Shown here: one piece after another, positions 16,307 to 24,480 of the stretch
How the letters are laid out: every line of letters begins with the position of its first letter
Position numbering within the stretch: position 1 is the first letter of the stretch
Assembly (NCBI GenBank): GCA_021796835.1
Contig: JAKABO010000014.1
Span: forward strand, 1 to 53,430
Length of the DNA: 53,430 nt
Source: Pseudomonadota bacterium
GTDB taxonomy: Bacteria > Pseudomonadota > Gammaproteobacteria > Burkholderiales > Ferrovaceae
Direction of reading: 5' to 3'
Translations under genes and position numbers: made by a program
The notes under the pieces: generated by a model
Told to the model about the DNA's origin: nothing
The model's input: only the letters and a program-made list of their open reading frames with translations
Database searches by the model: none

Positions 16307-17218
16307 ATGGACGACACACAACAAGGGATACGACGCGCCGCACTGGTGGGCACGGCCTTTGCCGCATTGGCGGCCATCGGTTTTTCCACCAAGGCCATTT
16401 TCGTCAAACTGGCCTACCAGGAACCGGTGGATGCCGTGACGCTGCTGACACTGCGCATGGTCTTTTCCCTTCCCGTTTTCCTGGTCACCGGTTTGTTCAG
16501 CCGGAACCCTGCCAGGCCCCTTGAAAAGCAGGACTGGTGGACCATTCTGGCTCTTGGGTTGGTGGGTTACTATGCCTCCAGCCTGCTGGATTTTCTCGGA
16601 CTGCGCTACATCTCGGCGGGCCTGGAACGGTTGATCCTGTTCCTGTACCCCACCATGGTCATGCTGATGTCTGCGGTCCTCAGCCGGCGCACCCTCCGGC
16701 GCCGGGAAATACTGGCGCTGCTGCTGAGTTATGCCGGCATCGCTCTGGTGTTCATGCAGAACCTCCATCTGGAGGGAAAAGGGCTGGTGCTGGGGGCGAC
16801 CCTGGTGTTTGTGAGTACCCTGACCTATTCCGTTTATCTGGTGGGCGCAGGACGAGCCATTGCCCGGATCGGGGCGACGCGATTCACTTCCTTTGCCTCC
16901 ATCGTGTCCTGCTTCGCCGTCATGGCGCAGTTCGCGGTCAGCCATCCGCTGCATCTGCCTCCCCTGTCCCTGCGCGTTTATGAATTGGGCCTGGCCATGG
17001 CAATATTTTCAACCGCGATCCCGTTTTTTCTGCTGTCGGCAGGGATCCGGATGATCGGTTCTGGAAAGACGGCGCTGATCGGTTCCCTGGGCCCGGTGAC
17101 CACCCTGTACCTGGCCCATGTGTTCCTGGGAGAATCCTTTGCCCTGCAGCAAATCCTGGGTTCGATGCTGGTCATGGCTGGGGTGCTGGCCATTTCCCTG
17201 AAACCCAGGGGGGCGTAA
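16307..17218 (+). CDS. EamA-family (DMT superfamily) membrane transporter
   Basis: 303 residues, about ten transmembrane helices in two homologous five-helix EamA repeats (roughly 12-145 and 160-300). The family exports amino acids and other small metabolites; the substrate cannot be told from sequence. AAGGGG (16294-16299) precedes the ATG. The segment GSGKTALIGSLGPVTT resembles a P-loop by chance but lies between helices. Parts of a second, slightly diverged copy are found at 13591-13662 and 15904-16004. Confidence 0.92.
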   Translation: MDDTQQGIRRAALVGTAFAALAAIGFSTKAIFVKLAYQEPVDAVTLLTLRMVFSLPVFLVTGLFSRNPARPLEKQDWWTILALGLVGYYASSLLDFLGLRYISAGLERLILFLYPTMVMLMSAVLSRRTLRRREILALLLSYAGIALVFMQNLHLEGKGLVLGATLVFVSTLTYSVYLVGAGRAIARIGATRFTSFASIVSCFAVMAQFAVSHPLHLPPLSLRVYELGLAMAIFSTAIPFFLLSAGIRMIGSGKTALIGSLGPVTTLYLAHVFLGESFALQQILGSMLVMAGVLAISLKPRGA

Positions 17219-17354
17219 CGACGAAAGGGTAGGTCCGCCTTTTTTATTGATTGATGTTAATATCTAATTAGGTCTACCTTAAAGTAGATATGATACGGTA
17301 TAAATGTGTAGGCTTTGCTATAATCGCCCCGCTATCATTCAAAGAGGTGATGTC

Positions 17355-18551
17355 ATGGATGTCATTGCCAACCCATTTTCTCCTGGAGCAGGGGCACCTC
17401 CACCCGAACTCGTAGGCCGCTCTGAAATTCTGGAACGGGCCGATATTCTCATGGCTCGGGTGCGGCGGCAGCGGGCAGAACAAAGCCTTATGTTGACGGG
17501 CTTGCGTGGTGTGGGCAAGACGGTGCTGTTAAACGAGATCGGGCGCAAGGCTCGCGCCGCCGGATACCATACGATCAGCCTTGAGGCCCATACCGGGAAG
17601 AATCTGGCAGCCTTGCTGGTTCCGCCAGTGCGAGAACTACTGTATGACCTGAATCGCCTCGCTGGTTTGAATCACCAGGTGAAAAGGGGGCTGGCCGTTC
17701 TGCAGAGTTTTGTAGGGGCGCTTCGGGTAAAAATATCGGATATTGAATTTTCCATAGATATTGAACCGTTTGTGGGAGCTGCCGACAGCGGGGATATGGA
17801 AGCAGATCTGCCACGTCTTTTTCAGGCGGTGGCCGAAGCGGCATTGGAAAAGGGTACACTCATCATCCTGTTGATCGATGAGGTACAGTATCTCAGCAAG
17901 TTGGAATTCAGCGCTCTGATCATGGCCATGCATCGGATACAGCAACAGCAACTTCCTCTCGCGTTGATTGGAGCCGGGTTGCCTATTCTTCCAGCGCTGG
18001 CGGGGCAGTCCAAATCCTATGCCGAACGTCTTTTCGCTTACCCCAGCGTTGGGCCTTTGTCCCAAGCCGACGCGTCCAAGGCGCTGCAGGATCCGGCGCA
18101 GGCCGCCGGCGCACTATTTACGGAAGATGCCTTGGAGGAAATCTTCCGTATCACCGAAGGGTACCCCTATTTTGTTCAGGAGTTGGGCTATATCAGTTGG
18201 AATCAAGCACACGGCCCATCAATCGCTTTGCCAGATATACAAACAGCCACCCCAATGGCCATTGATCGGCTGGACGCCAATTTCTTTCGGGTTCGTTTTG
18301 ACCGGCTTGCTCCCAGTGAAAAAACTTTTCTTCGGGCTATTGCCGAACTGGGGGCTGGACCCTATCGTTTTCGGGATGTCGCCACGGGCATGGGTGTCGA
18401 ATCTTCGACCTTGGGGCCGGTCCGTGCAAAAATGATCAAGGAGGGCATGATTTATAGTCCCGCCCATGGATTGCTGAACTTTACGGTTCCGCTATTCGAT
18501 GGTTTTTTGCGCCGAATCATACCTGATCAAGCGATACTGGACGAGGACTGA
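17355..18551 (+). CDS. AAA ATPase (ORC1/archaeal-type ATP-binding protein)
   Basis: 398 residues from ATG 17355, preceded by AAAGAGG (17341-17347); an upstream in-frame ATG at 17304 lacks such a site. The N-terminus ANPFSPGAGAPPPELVGR is followed by Walker A GLRGVGKTVLL (about residues 47-57), Walker B LIILLIDEVQYL (about 168-179) and a C-terminal winged-helix-like region after about 310 (SEKTFLRAIAEL...). Similar proteins occur in mobile islands; the function is not known. Confidence 0.85.
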   Translation: MDVIANPFSPGAGAPPPELVGRSEILERADILMARVRRQRAEQSLMLTGLRGVGKTVLLNEIGRKARAAGYHTISLEAHTGKNLAALLVPPVRELLYDLNRLAGLNHQVKRGLAVLQSFVGALRVKISDIEFSIDIEPFVGAADSGDMEADLPRLFQAVAEAALEKGTLIILLIDEVQYLSKLEFSALIMAMHRIQQQQLPLALIGAGLPILPALAGQSKSYAERLFAYPSVGPLSQADASKALQDPAQAAGALFTEDALEEIFRITEGYPYFVQELGYISWNQAHGPSIALPDIQTATPMAIDRLDANFFRVRFDRLAPSEKTFLRAIAELGAGPYRFRDVATGMGVESSTLGPVRAKMIKEGMIYSPAHGLLNFTVPLFDGFLRRIIPDQAILDED

Positions 18552-18633
18552 TTTTACAAATGGCGATAAATCTACGCAAAAACGTGATATTGCACGCGCC
18601 GAGGCCATTAAAAAACAACTTGATGAGGGTTAA
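18550..18633 (+). pseudogene. HigB-like addiction-module toxin, C-terminal remnant
   Basis: The frame reads FTNGDKSTQKRDIARAEAIK and ends at TAA 18631-18633, matching the end of the phage-derived HigB/RelE killer family (GGDKSTQxxDI...). The preceding 70 or so residues are missing; the previous gene's stop lies immediately upstream. It is 3 nt ahead of its antitoxin partner, the normal order for this toxin-first family. Confidence 0.65.
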
Positions 18634-18636
18634 ATC

Positions 18637-18843
18637 ATGACCAAAAAAATTACCGTAGCCCGCTTTGATGCGTCCAACTATCTCGACAGCGAGGAAATGA
18701 TTGCTGAATATTTGGCCGCTGCATTGGAGGATAGCAACCCTGACGCGTTCTTGTCTGCGCTGGGGGATGTCGCAAAAGCGCGTGGCATGGCAAAAATTGC
18801 GAAGGATGCCGGACTAAGCCGCGAGAGTTTGTATTTTGTATAA
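18637..18843 (+). pseudogene. HigA-like addiction-module antitoxin, 3'-truncated
   Basis: 68 residues beginning MTKKITVARFDASNYLDSEE, with the helix-turn-helix start AKARGMAKIAKDAGLSRESL. Relatives are about 95-100 residues and continue past RESLYK; here the frame ends FV and stop. The downstream sequence is a piece of an ATPase gene on the other strand, so a recombination event cut off the recognition helix and tail. DNA binding is probably lost. Confidence 0.7.
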
Positions 18844-18971
18844 AGTTCTTGCGCCTGCGCCAATGCCTTGGCCAGGGTGGTTTTGCCGGACTGTCGGGGC
18901 CCGAGCAGGGCAACAGCCGGAAACTCGTTCAGCGCGCAGTCGGCGATTGGGAAAAGTTTTCTCGGTATCAT
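18844..18971 (-). pseudogene. DUF4143-type ATPase, N-terminal fragment
   Basis: The minus-strand frame from ATG 18971 reads MIPRKLFPIADCALNEFPAV, then ALLGPRQSGKTTLAKALAQA, an N-terminus with Walker A like that of the complete ATPase at 13722-14891. It is cut at about 18841, where the broken HigA-like antitoxin begins. Only about 43 residues remain. Confidence 0.75.
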
Positions 18972-19141
18972 CCGTGCATATTAAAATATAGCCTTTCAAT
19001 ATACAAGGATGAATGGTCGAGAAAATCGCTTTTCACCAAACTTGATGGTAATTCTCTCCCGGAATCCGCGTAAATCCGGCGGTGAGTTCAGATGAACAAG
19101 GACCATGGCGTGGAAAATATCTTTGTGGTAACGTACCTACA

Positions 19142-19156
19142 TACCAATTATTGGTA
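19142..19156. promoter_or_regulatory. Palindrome upstream of the Phd antitoxin, probable operator
   Basis: TACCAAT and ATTGGTA form a perfect 7-bp inverted repeat around one T, ending 16 bp before the antitoxin ATG. Phd-type antitoxins autorepress at such palindromes. Confidence 0.5.
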
Positions 19157-19171
19157 AAACGAGGTGCTACC

Positions 19172-19426
19172 ATGACCATCACGACCCTTTCAAGCCGCCA
19201 GTTCAACCAGGACGCCAGCAAGGCCAAAAAATCGGCGCTGGCTGGCCCGGTGTTCATCACGGATCGCGGTCGACCGGCGCATGTGCTGCTGACGTTTGCC
19301 GAGTACAAGAGGATCACTGGCGGGCGCACGAAGATCGCCGATCTACTGGCGATGCCTGGCATCGAGGACGTTGAATTTGAAATCCCGCAATTGCGCGACC
19401 TCGCACAACCAGCGGATCTCTCCTGA
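19172..19426 (+). CDS. Phd/YefM-type antitoxin
   Basis: 84 residues from ATG 19172, with a ribosome-binding site GAGG (19161-19164). The N-terminus TITTLSSRQFNQDASKAKKS followed by GPVFITDRGRPAHVLLTFAEY is the Phd/YefM fold, and the tail ending EFEIPQLRDLAQPADLS would bind the toxin. An in-frame ATG at 19082 would run through the palindrome and is less likely. It overlaps the PIN toxin by one base (TGATG). Confidence 0.9.
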   Translation: MTITTLSSRQFNQDASKAKKSALAGPVFITDRGRPAHVLLTFAEYKRITGGRTKIADLLAMPGIEDVEFEIPQLRDLAQPADLS

Positions 19427-19857
19427 TGTACTTGCTTGATACCAATGTAGTGTCCGAGTTGCGAAAAATCCGCCTCGGCAAAGCAGATGGTCATGTTGCG
19501 GCCTGGGCTGACCGCATGGATGCCGCCGATTTGTATCTGTCAGTAATCACCCTCCAGGAGTTGGAGATCGGCGTATTACTGGTTGAACGCCGTGATCCAG
19601 CGCAGGGCGCGGTATTTCGCGCGTGGCTGAATGATCACGTCTTACCTGCCTTCACTGGCCGTATCCTGTCCGTCGATACGGCGGTTGCTCTGCGTAGCGC
19701 GCGACTCCACGTGCCAGCCCCTCACCCGGTGCGAGACGGGCTGATAGCTGCGACAGCGCTGGTACACGGCATGACCATCGTAACTCGCAATGTGGCCGAC
19801 TTTGAGCCAACCGGCGTTCTGACCATCAATCCCTGGAACAGCCCCAAGCATGAATAA
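19426..19857 (+). CDS. PIN-domain toxin (VapC/FitB type)
   Basis: 143 residues, MYLLDTNVVSELRK, with the acidic residues of the PIN site in LLDTN, in LSVITLQELEIGV, in PVRDGLIAATALVHG and in VTRNVADFEPTGV. The closest pattern is FitB. It should be a metal-dependent ribonuclease neutralised by the Phd-type protein just upstream. Both genes of the pair look complete. Confidence 0.92.
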   Translation: MYLLDTNVVSELRKIRLGKADGHVAAWADRMDAADLYLSVITLQELEIGVLLVERRDPAQGAVFRAWLNDHVLPAFTGRILSVDTAVALRSARLHVPAPHPVRDGLIAATALVHGMTIVTRNVADFEPTGVLTINPWNSPKHE

Positions 19858-19957
19858 TCTTTGGAATGATGCGCTCGCCCAGACTTGTCAGGACGAACTT
19901 GCCTTGAGGGTTGCAAAATGATTCGCAAGCCCCGTGGCCGGTTTTCCGGAAAGCCAC

Positions 19958-19988
19958 TTGTACCGTCTTGGGATGAAAAGCCTATAAT
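19958..19988 (+). promoter_or_regulatory. Possible promoter for the flippase gene
   Basis: TATAAT (19983-19988) lies 19 bp after TTGTAC (19958-19963), with the first possible flippase start about 22 nt downstream. The spacing is longer than ideal. Confidence 0.35.
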
Positions 19989-20009
19989 TCCTCATCCTAC
20001 GATATCAGG

Positions 20010-22586
20010 TTGGTGAGTTCCAATTTCGCGATGACCGTTCATAACCGCAAGGCAACTCACCAGATTGGTCGTTCCACCGTCATCAATTTTGCGGGTAGTA
20101 CGCTTGCCGCGCTGGTTTTGTTTCTCTCGGTTCCCGTCTACCTTCGTTTGGTGGGTGAGATCAGGTACGGGGTCCTGACCTTGCTCTGGCTCTTGCTGAC
20201 CTATCTTGGCGCCATTGACCTTGGTATCGGGCGAGCCACTACAAACCGGCTCGCCAGCCTGGGAAAGTGCCCTGCCGAGCAGACGGAAAATGTATTTTGG
20301 ACGGCCTTGGCGGTGTGTCTTGGATCAGGATTGGTGGGTTCAGTTCTTCTTTATTTCTTTTTCCAGGTATTGCTCGATCATTTCCTGTCGGGCGTTCCCC
20401 TGGCACTCAGACAAGAACTGGGGTTGGCGCTACCCTGGCTGGTATGGGCACCCCCCATCATCACGGCCACTTCCGTGCTGACGGGGGCGCTTCAGGGAAA
20501 AGGCGCCTTCCTTGCCCTGAATGTCGGCCAACTGGCAGCGACGATCCTGTATCAGGTTACGCCGCTGGTGCTGGCAATGTCTGGTTACGTTTCCCTGAAT
20601 TACCTGATTGCGGGCATGATTGGCGGACGGTTGGCCGGTGCCATTTTTCTTTTTTTTCTGTGCCGAACTCACATTCCACTCAAATCAAGACCTTCTGTGG
20701 ATGTTGGCGAGATTCCTCCCTTATTGCGTTATGGCGGATGGATTTCTCTCACCAACCTGGCCGGCCCCCTGCTGACCGTCTTTGACCGATTCGTGATTGC
20801 AGCTCAATCCGGGGCAGCCTCGGTCACGGCCTACACGGTGCCCTTCAATTTGGTGAGTGGCCTGATGCTTCTGCCCGCCAGTCTTCAGAATGCGTTGCTT
20901 CCTCGTTTTGCTGCGCTTCAGGAAAATGAGGCACAGCGCCTGAATGTTCAGGCGACGGTGGCGGTGATGGTTCTCATGACGCCAGCGATCACTGCCTTTC
21001 TTTTTCTCGTCAAGCCTGCCCTGATCCTGTGGGTAGGGCAGGAACTGGCCAACCGTGCTGCGCCCGTGGCGCATATCCTGCTGCTGGGACTGTGGCTCAA
21101 TGCCATCGCCTTCGTTCCCTTCTCGTTCCTGCTGGGCAGAAATCGTCCGGATGTCCCGGCCAAATTCCATCTCCTGGAACTTGCACCTTATCTCCTGACC
21201 TTGTGGTTTCTGGTCCACCAATTCGGGATCGTCGGTGCGGCCATCGCCTGGAGTTTGCGCGTGTGGGTCGATACAATGCTGCTGTTTTCGGCAACCGGGC
21301 TGTTACAATTGTTTATCAAGTTATCTCTGATATCGATTACGATGTTCGCTGTTTTCAATTTGAGCATGGCCTTTGCCCATGGGTTGGTTGGCTATGGCAT
21401 GAGCGGAATCCTGACTGTATCCCTCAGCGTTCTGGTTTCCGTGATCTTGTTGTACCAGCAATTTGGGCCAACGATCTTTCGAAGAGAAACGATTCTCTTT
21501 TTTTTTTCAGGCAATCATCGAGCAAAGGGAATCATGAGTGAGCCGTCTGCCGATTCCGTCCCCTCGTGGCCTTCCCATGGTCTGGAGAATCAGGATCATT
21601 GCCCGGTGTGCGGGGAAAAACCAAGGACTCCACTGTACGCTGACTTGACTGACCGCCTCTTTCACGCTCCCGGAAAATGGTCGCTGTATCGATGTCAAGG
21701 GTGCCACGGTGCTTATCTGGATCCCCGCCCTACTCCGGAGACCATTGGTCTGGCCTACAGCGAGTATTACACCCATCAACAGGCCAAACAAACCGATCTA
21801 CAAACTCTGTGGGGTCGGCTCAAGTCTGGTTTGAAGAATAGTTATTTCAATCATAAATACCACCTGACGCTTGTGCCCACCTTCGCATTAGGGTATTGGT
21901 TCATCCGAATGCTTCCCGGTAAGAAGGCAATTCTCGATCTGCTGGCCCGCCACCTTCCTGTGAACAGGACTGGAACCGTGATGGATATCGGTTGCGGAAA
22001 TGGAGATTTTTTAAAAATTGCCCTGTCGCTGGGATGGCAGGCGCACGGTATCGATCCTGACCCTGCGGCAGTGGAAGTTGCCAGATCAACCGGTGCTATG
22101 GTACAGCAAGGGACATTGCCCCATACCGGGTTGCTGTCGAATCATTTCGATATGGTTACCTTGAGCCATGTCATCGAACATGTCCATGACCCTCTCGAAG
22201 CGCTTCGAGAGTGCCTGAGAATACTCAAGCCGGGGGGAGCCCTGTGGGTTGCCACCCCCAATCTGGAAAGTTTTGGGCACGAAAAATTCGGACAACACTG
22301 GAGAGGCCTGGAACCTCCCCGGCATCTGGTGCTCTTCAACCGAAGCAGTCTTGCCCTGGCATTGAAGCAAGCAGGATTTGTCTCCTCTGAATTCCAGGCA
22401 GAACACCCCACCACGCATTGGATGTACGAACAAAGTCTGAGGATTTGCACAAACGCCCCGCTTGGGGATGGGGAGAGACCTTTGCCTTTCGGTCTCAGAC
22501 TGGCAGCCTATTGGGCAGAATTCCAGAATATCCTTTCTCCCGAGCGCTGCGAGTTCATGACGGTGGTCGCAAGGAAACCCGCCTAA
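20010..22586 (+). CDS. Wzx-like polysaccharide flippase, read through into a methyltransferase
   Basis: As sequenced, one 858-codon frame joins two proteins. Residues 1-500 or so are a polytopic MATE/Wzx-type flippase with about 12-14 hydrophobic helices; they would move lipid-linked glycans across the inner membrane. After a ten-T tract (21498-21507) the frame runs without a stop into a class I methyltransferase that has its own start. With nine Ts, the flippase would end at TGA 21535-21537, overlapping the methyltransferase ATG as ATGA. The start is uncertain: TTG 20010, GTG 20013 or ATG 20031, none with a strong ribosome-binding site. It converges on the glycosyltransferase operon. Confidence 0.8.
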   Translation: MVSSNFAMTVHNRKATHQIGRSTVINFAGSTLAALVLFLSVPVYLRLVGEIRYGVLTLLWLLLTYLGAIDLGIGRATTNRLASLGKCPAEQTENVFWTALAVCLGSGLVGSVLLYFFFQVLLDHFLSGVPLALRQELGLALPWLVWAPPIITATSVLTGALQGKGAFLALNVGQLAATILYQVTPLVLAMSGYVSLNYLIAGMIGGRLAGAIFLFFLCRTHIPLKSRPSVDVGEIPPLLRYGGWISLTNLAGPLLTVFDRFVIAAQSGAASVTAYTVPFNLVSGLMLLPASLQNALLPRFAALQENEAQRLNVQATVAVMVLMTPAITAFLFLVKPALILWVGQELANRAAPVAHILLLGLWLNAIAFVPFSFLLGRNRPDVPAKFHLLELAPYLLTLWFLVHQFGIVGAAIAWSLRVWVDTMLLFSATGLLQLFIKLSLISITMFAVFNLSMAFAHGLVGYGMSGILTVSLSVLVSVILLYQQFGPTIFRRETILFFFSGNHRAKGIMSEPSADSVPSWPSHGLENQDHCPVCGEKPRTPLYADLTDRLFHAPGKWSLYRCQGCHGAYLDPRPTPETIGLAYSEYYTHQQAKQTDLQTLWGRLKSGLKNSYFNHKYHLTLVPTFALGYWFIRMLPGKKAILDLLARHLPVNRTGTVMDIGCGNGDFLKIALSLGWQAHGIDPDPAAVEVARSTGAMVQQGTLPHTGLLSNHFDMVTLSHVIEHVHDPLEALRECLRILKPGGALWVATPNLESFGHEKFGQHWRGLEPPRHLVLFNRSSLALALKQAGFVSSEFQAEHPTTHWMYEQSLRICTNAPLGDGERPLPFGLRLAAYWAEFQNILSPERCEFMTVVARKPA
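21498..21507 (+). repeat. Ten-T homopolymer at the flippase/methyltransferase junction
   Basis: Ten consecutive Ts inside the coding frame. Loss of one T separates the two products with a 4-nt ATGA overlap; loss of two gives a stop two codons later (TGA 21538-21540). Such tracts slip in replication and are also prone to sequencing error. Confidence 0.9.
21534..22586 (+). CDS. Class I SAM-dependent methyltransferase (own start)
   Basis: 350 residues from ATG 21534, preceded by AAAGGGA. An N-terminal zinc-finger-like region has CPVCGEKPRTPLY and YRCQGCHGAYLDPRP (four cysteines). The SAM-binding domain follows: VMDIGCGNGDFLKIALSLGW (motif I), HGIDPDP (motif II), FDMVTLSHVIEHVHDPLEAL and ILKPGGALWVATPN. 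This arrangement is typical of sugar or polysaccharide methyltransferases in O-antigen loci. The short distance between ribosome-binding site and ATG and the ATGA relation suggest it was an independent, coupled gene. Confidence 0.85.
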   Translation: MSEPSADSVPSWPSHGLENQDHCPVCGEKPRTPLYADLTDRLFHAPGKWSLYRCQGCHGAYLDPRPTPETIGLAYSEYYTHQQAKQTDLQTLWGRLKSGLKNSYFNHKYHLTLVPTFALGYWFIRMLPGKKAILDLLARHLPVNRTGTVMDIGCGNGDFLKIALSLGWQAHGIDPDPAAVEVARSTGAMVQQGTLPHTGLLSNHFDMVTLSHVIEHVHDPLEALRECLRILKPGGALWVATPNLESFGHEKFGQHWRGLEPPRHLVLFNRSSLALALKQAGFVSSEFQAEHPTTHWMYEQSLRICTNAPLGDGERPLPFGLRLAAYWAEFQNILSPERCEFMTVVARKPA

Positions 22587-22608
22587 GGGCGCGGTTTGCT
22601 GTGTACCC

Positions 22609-23439
22609 TTACCAAACCTTCAGACCGTGCCCCCGATAAAATACCCCAGCAGATCGGGCAAACATCCGGATATGACGCCAGCCCTTGCGGGCGGCTTTTC
22701 CACCCAGATGGGTGATTCTGACCGTCGGCACATGCTGGAGTTGCCCCAGTCGGCGCGCCCGCAAGCTCAAATCAAAGTCTTCAAAATACATGAAATAGCG
22801 GGGTGAAAAACCATTGAGCGCGCGGAAAACATCGGTTCTTCCAAACATGAAGCAGCCACTGATGATTTCCGGAGAAAAAAAATCCCCCTGGCCGGTTTCG
22901 TCCCGATACTCGTAGCGTGCCAGTCTGGCGGAAAAGAATTGCTTCAGCCAGACCGGCGCAAACCCGCGCAATAACAGATCCAGAAGGGCAGGATAGCGTT
23001 TGCAAAGATATTCGGGGCTGCCGCCCGGGGTTTGAGAACGGGGGGAAATCAGGGATACCGAAGGGTGTGACGCGCAAAACTCGAGCGCACGAACCAGGGC
23101 GTCTGGCTCAAGGATGACATCCGGGTTGAGAACCAGATGGTGGTCACACGTTGTTTCGAACAACGCAAGATTGTGTCCTCGCCCGTAGCCGATATTGCCG
23201 TGACCGGAATGACAACTCACCTCGATCGAATCAGAATCTTCCCCGAAAATCCGGAAATAGTCACCAGGTTCAAACAGGCTGGGTACCTCGCCATTGTCCA
23301 CCAGAATGAGGCGGGCCTGAGCAAGCACTCCGGCATCCAGCGCAAGGCGGATTGCCTGACGCAGGGAAACCAGGGTATCCCTCAGGACCTTCTCGACAGG
23401 ATGATAGACCACGACAGAAACCGAGAGGGAAGCCGCCAT
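22609..23439 (-). CDS. GT2-family glycosyltransferase (rhamnosyltransferase-like)
   Basis: 276 residues. The GT-A fold begins with VSVVVYHPVEKVL and LILVDNGE; the donor-site segment is HLVLNPDVILEPDAL (DxD-like NPDV), and an acceptor-side region has GCFMFGRTDVFRALNGF and YFEDFDLSLRAR (ED/FD catalytic base). The pattern is that of WbbL-like rhamnosyltransferases. Its start codon follows the stop of the next upstream gene directly (TAGATG). It is the last gene of the operon that begins at wzm and converges with the flippase/methyltransferase. Confidence 0.9.
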   Translation of the reverse strand: MAASLSVSVVVYHPVEKVLRDTLVSLRQAIRLALDAGVLAQARLILVDNGEVPSLFEPGDYFRIFGEDSDSIEVSCHSGHGNIGYGRGHNLALFETTCDHHLVLNPDVILEPDALVRALEFCASHPSVSLISPRSQTPGGSPEYLCKRYPALLDLLLRGFAPVWLKQFFSARLARYEYRDETGQGDFFSPEIISGCFMFGRTDVFRALNGFSPRYFMYFEDFDLSLRARRLGQLQHVPTVRITHLGGKAARKGWRHIRMFARSAGVFYRGHGLKVW

Positions 23440-24471
23440 CTACCAGCGCCGTCCATAAGAGGTCAGCACGCCTCGGGTCATGACGGCCAATAGGGCGGCG
23501 GGGGATACCTTTCGTGTCTGTTGCACCTGCGCGCGCTGCTTCAGGACGGTGGGCAAACCGAGCAATGCATCACGTTTGGCGCGGAAGATCAGTTTGCACC
23601 TCCCGCGCAGGGAATAAGCCACCAGGCTGGCCAGGACCAACAACAGATGTTGCGGCAGGTAGATCCACAGAAGAAGGGAAGGCATGTTTTTGAAAAAGGT
23701 CCATTCCAGGTTCCGGTGGCCATGGTACACCGTAAAGTCACTCTGGTAGCCGGTGATGGCCGATCCCATGTGGTGGACGATGGCATCGGGGACATAGGCG
23801 CACCGATGGCCCTGCAGGCGTAGGCGGAAGGCCAGATCCACGTCTTCGAAATAGCAGAAGAAGCGCTCGTCAAACCCGTTGACCTCCATCAGAATGTCCC
23901 GCCGATACAGGGAGGCTGCGGCACAGGGCCCAAAAATCTCGATCAGTTCATGTCCTGCCTTACTGCGCGGTTCACGAAAATTCTTGCGCCAGGCGGCACC
24001 GCTGACATGATAGATATCCTCGGTTCCATCCAGAATGGTCGGATCTTCTGCCGCCAGCAGGAGACTGCCAAAAAATTTGAACTGGGGGTACTGGACGCTG
24101 GCCTTGAGCAGGTTTTCCAGCCAAAGGGGCTCAGGAAAGGCATCCGGGTTCAGACAGGCGATCCATTCGCACTCCTGGGCGGCGGCAATGCCAAGATTGT
24201 TTCCCACTGCAAAACCGGAATTGTAACCTGCACGAATGAAGGTTACTTCGGGGAAAGCCCGTTCCGCCACCTCGAGCGATCCATCGCTGCTGGCATTATC
24301 CACGACAATGACGCGAAACGAAGTGCAGGTTTGCCGGCGCACGTGGGACAGGCATTTCAGGAGCATCTCTCCGCCATTGTAATTGACGATGAGGACGGCA
24401 ACTATTGGCCTGAGCCCCTCGTCCGGCGCGCAGGATGGCAATTTCCCTGTCATGTGCGCCTCACTCTTCAT
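23440..24471 (-). CDS. GT2-family glycosyltransferase
   Basis: 343 residues. GT-A motifs: VAVLIVNYNGGEML, VIVVDNASSDGSLE, GYNSGFAVGNNLGI, CLNPDAFPEP and FCYFEDVDLAFRLRLQG, with a C-terminal hydrophobic stretch (LLLWIYLPQHLLLVLASLVA) likely to hold it at the membrane. The first Met may be at residue 1 or 7. Probably adds a sugar to the surface polysaccharide made by this locus. Confidence 0.9.
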   Translation of the reverse strand: MKSEAHMTGKLPSCAPDEGLRPIVAVLIVNYNGGEMLLKCLSHVRRQTCTSFRVIVVDNASSDGSLEVAERAFPEVTFIRAGYNSGFAVGNNLGIAAAQECEWIACLNPDAFPEPLWLENLLKASVQYPQFKFFGSLLLAAEDPTILDGTEDIYHVSGAAWRKNFREPRSKAGHELIEIFGPCAAASLYRRDILMEVNGFDERFFCYFEDVDLAFRLRLQGHRCAYVPDAIVHHMGSAITGYQSDFTVYHGHRNLEWTFFKNMPSLLLWIYLPQHLLLVLASLVAYSLRGRCKLIFRAKRDALLGLPTVLKQRAQVQQTRKVSPAALLAVMTRGVLTSYGRRW

Positions 24472-24480
24472 GCTGACATT

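Noticed and set aside
17047-17090. P-loop-like GSGKTALIGS in the EamA transporter
   Set aside because: It lies in a loop between membrane helices of an otherwise normal EamA protein and lacks any other ATPase motif; chance resemblance.
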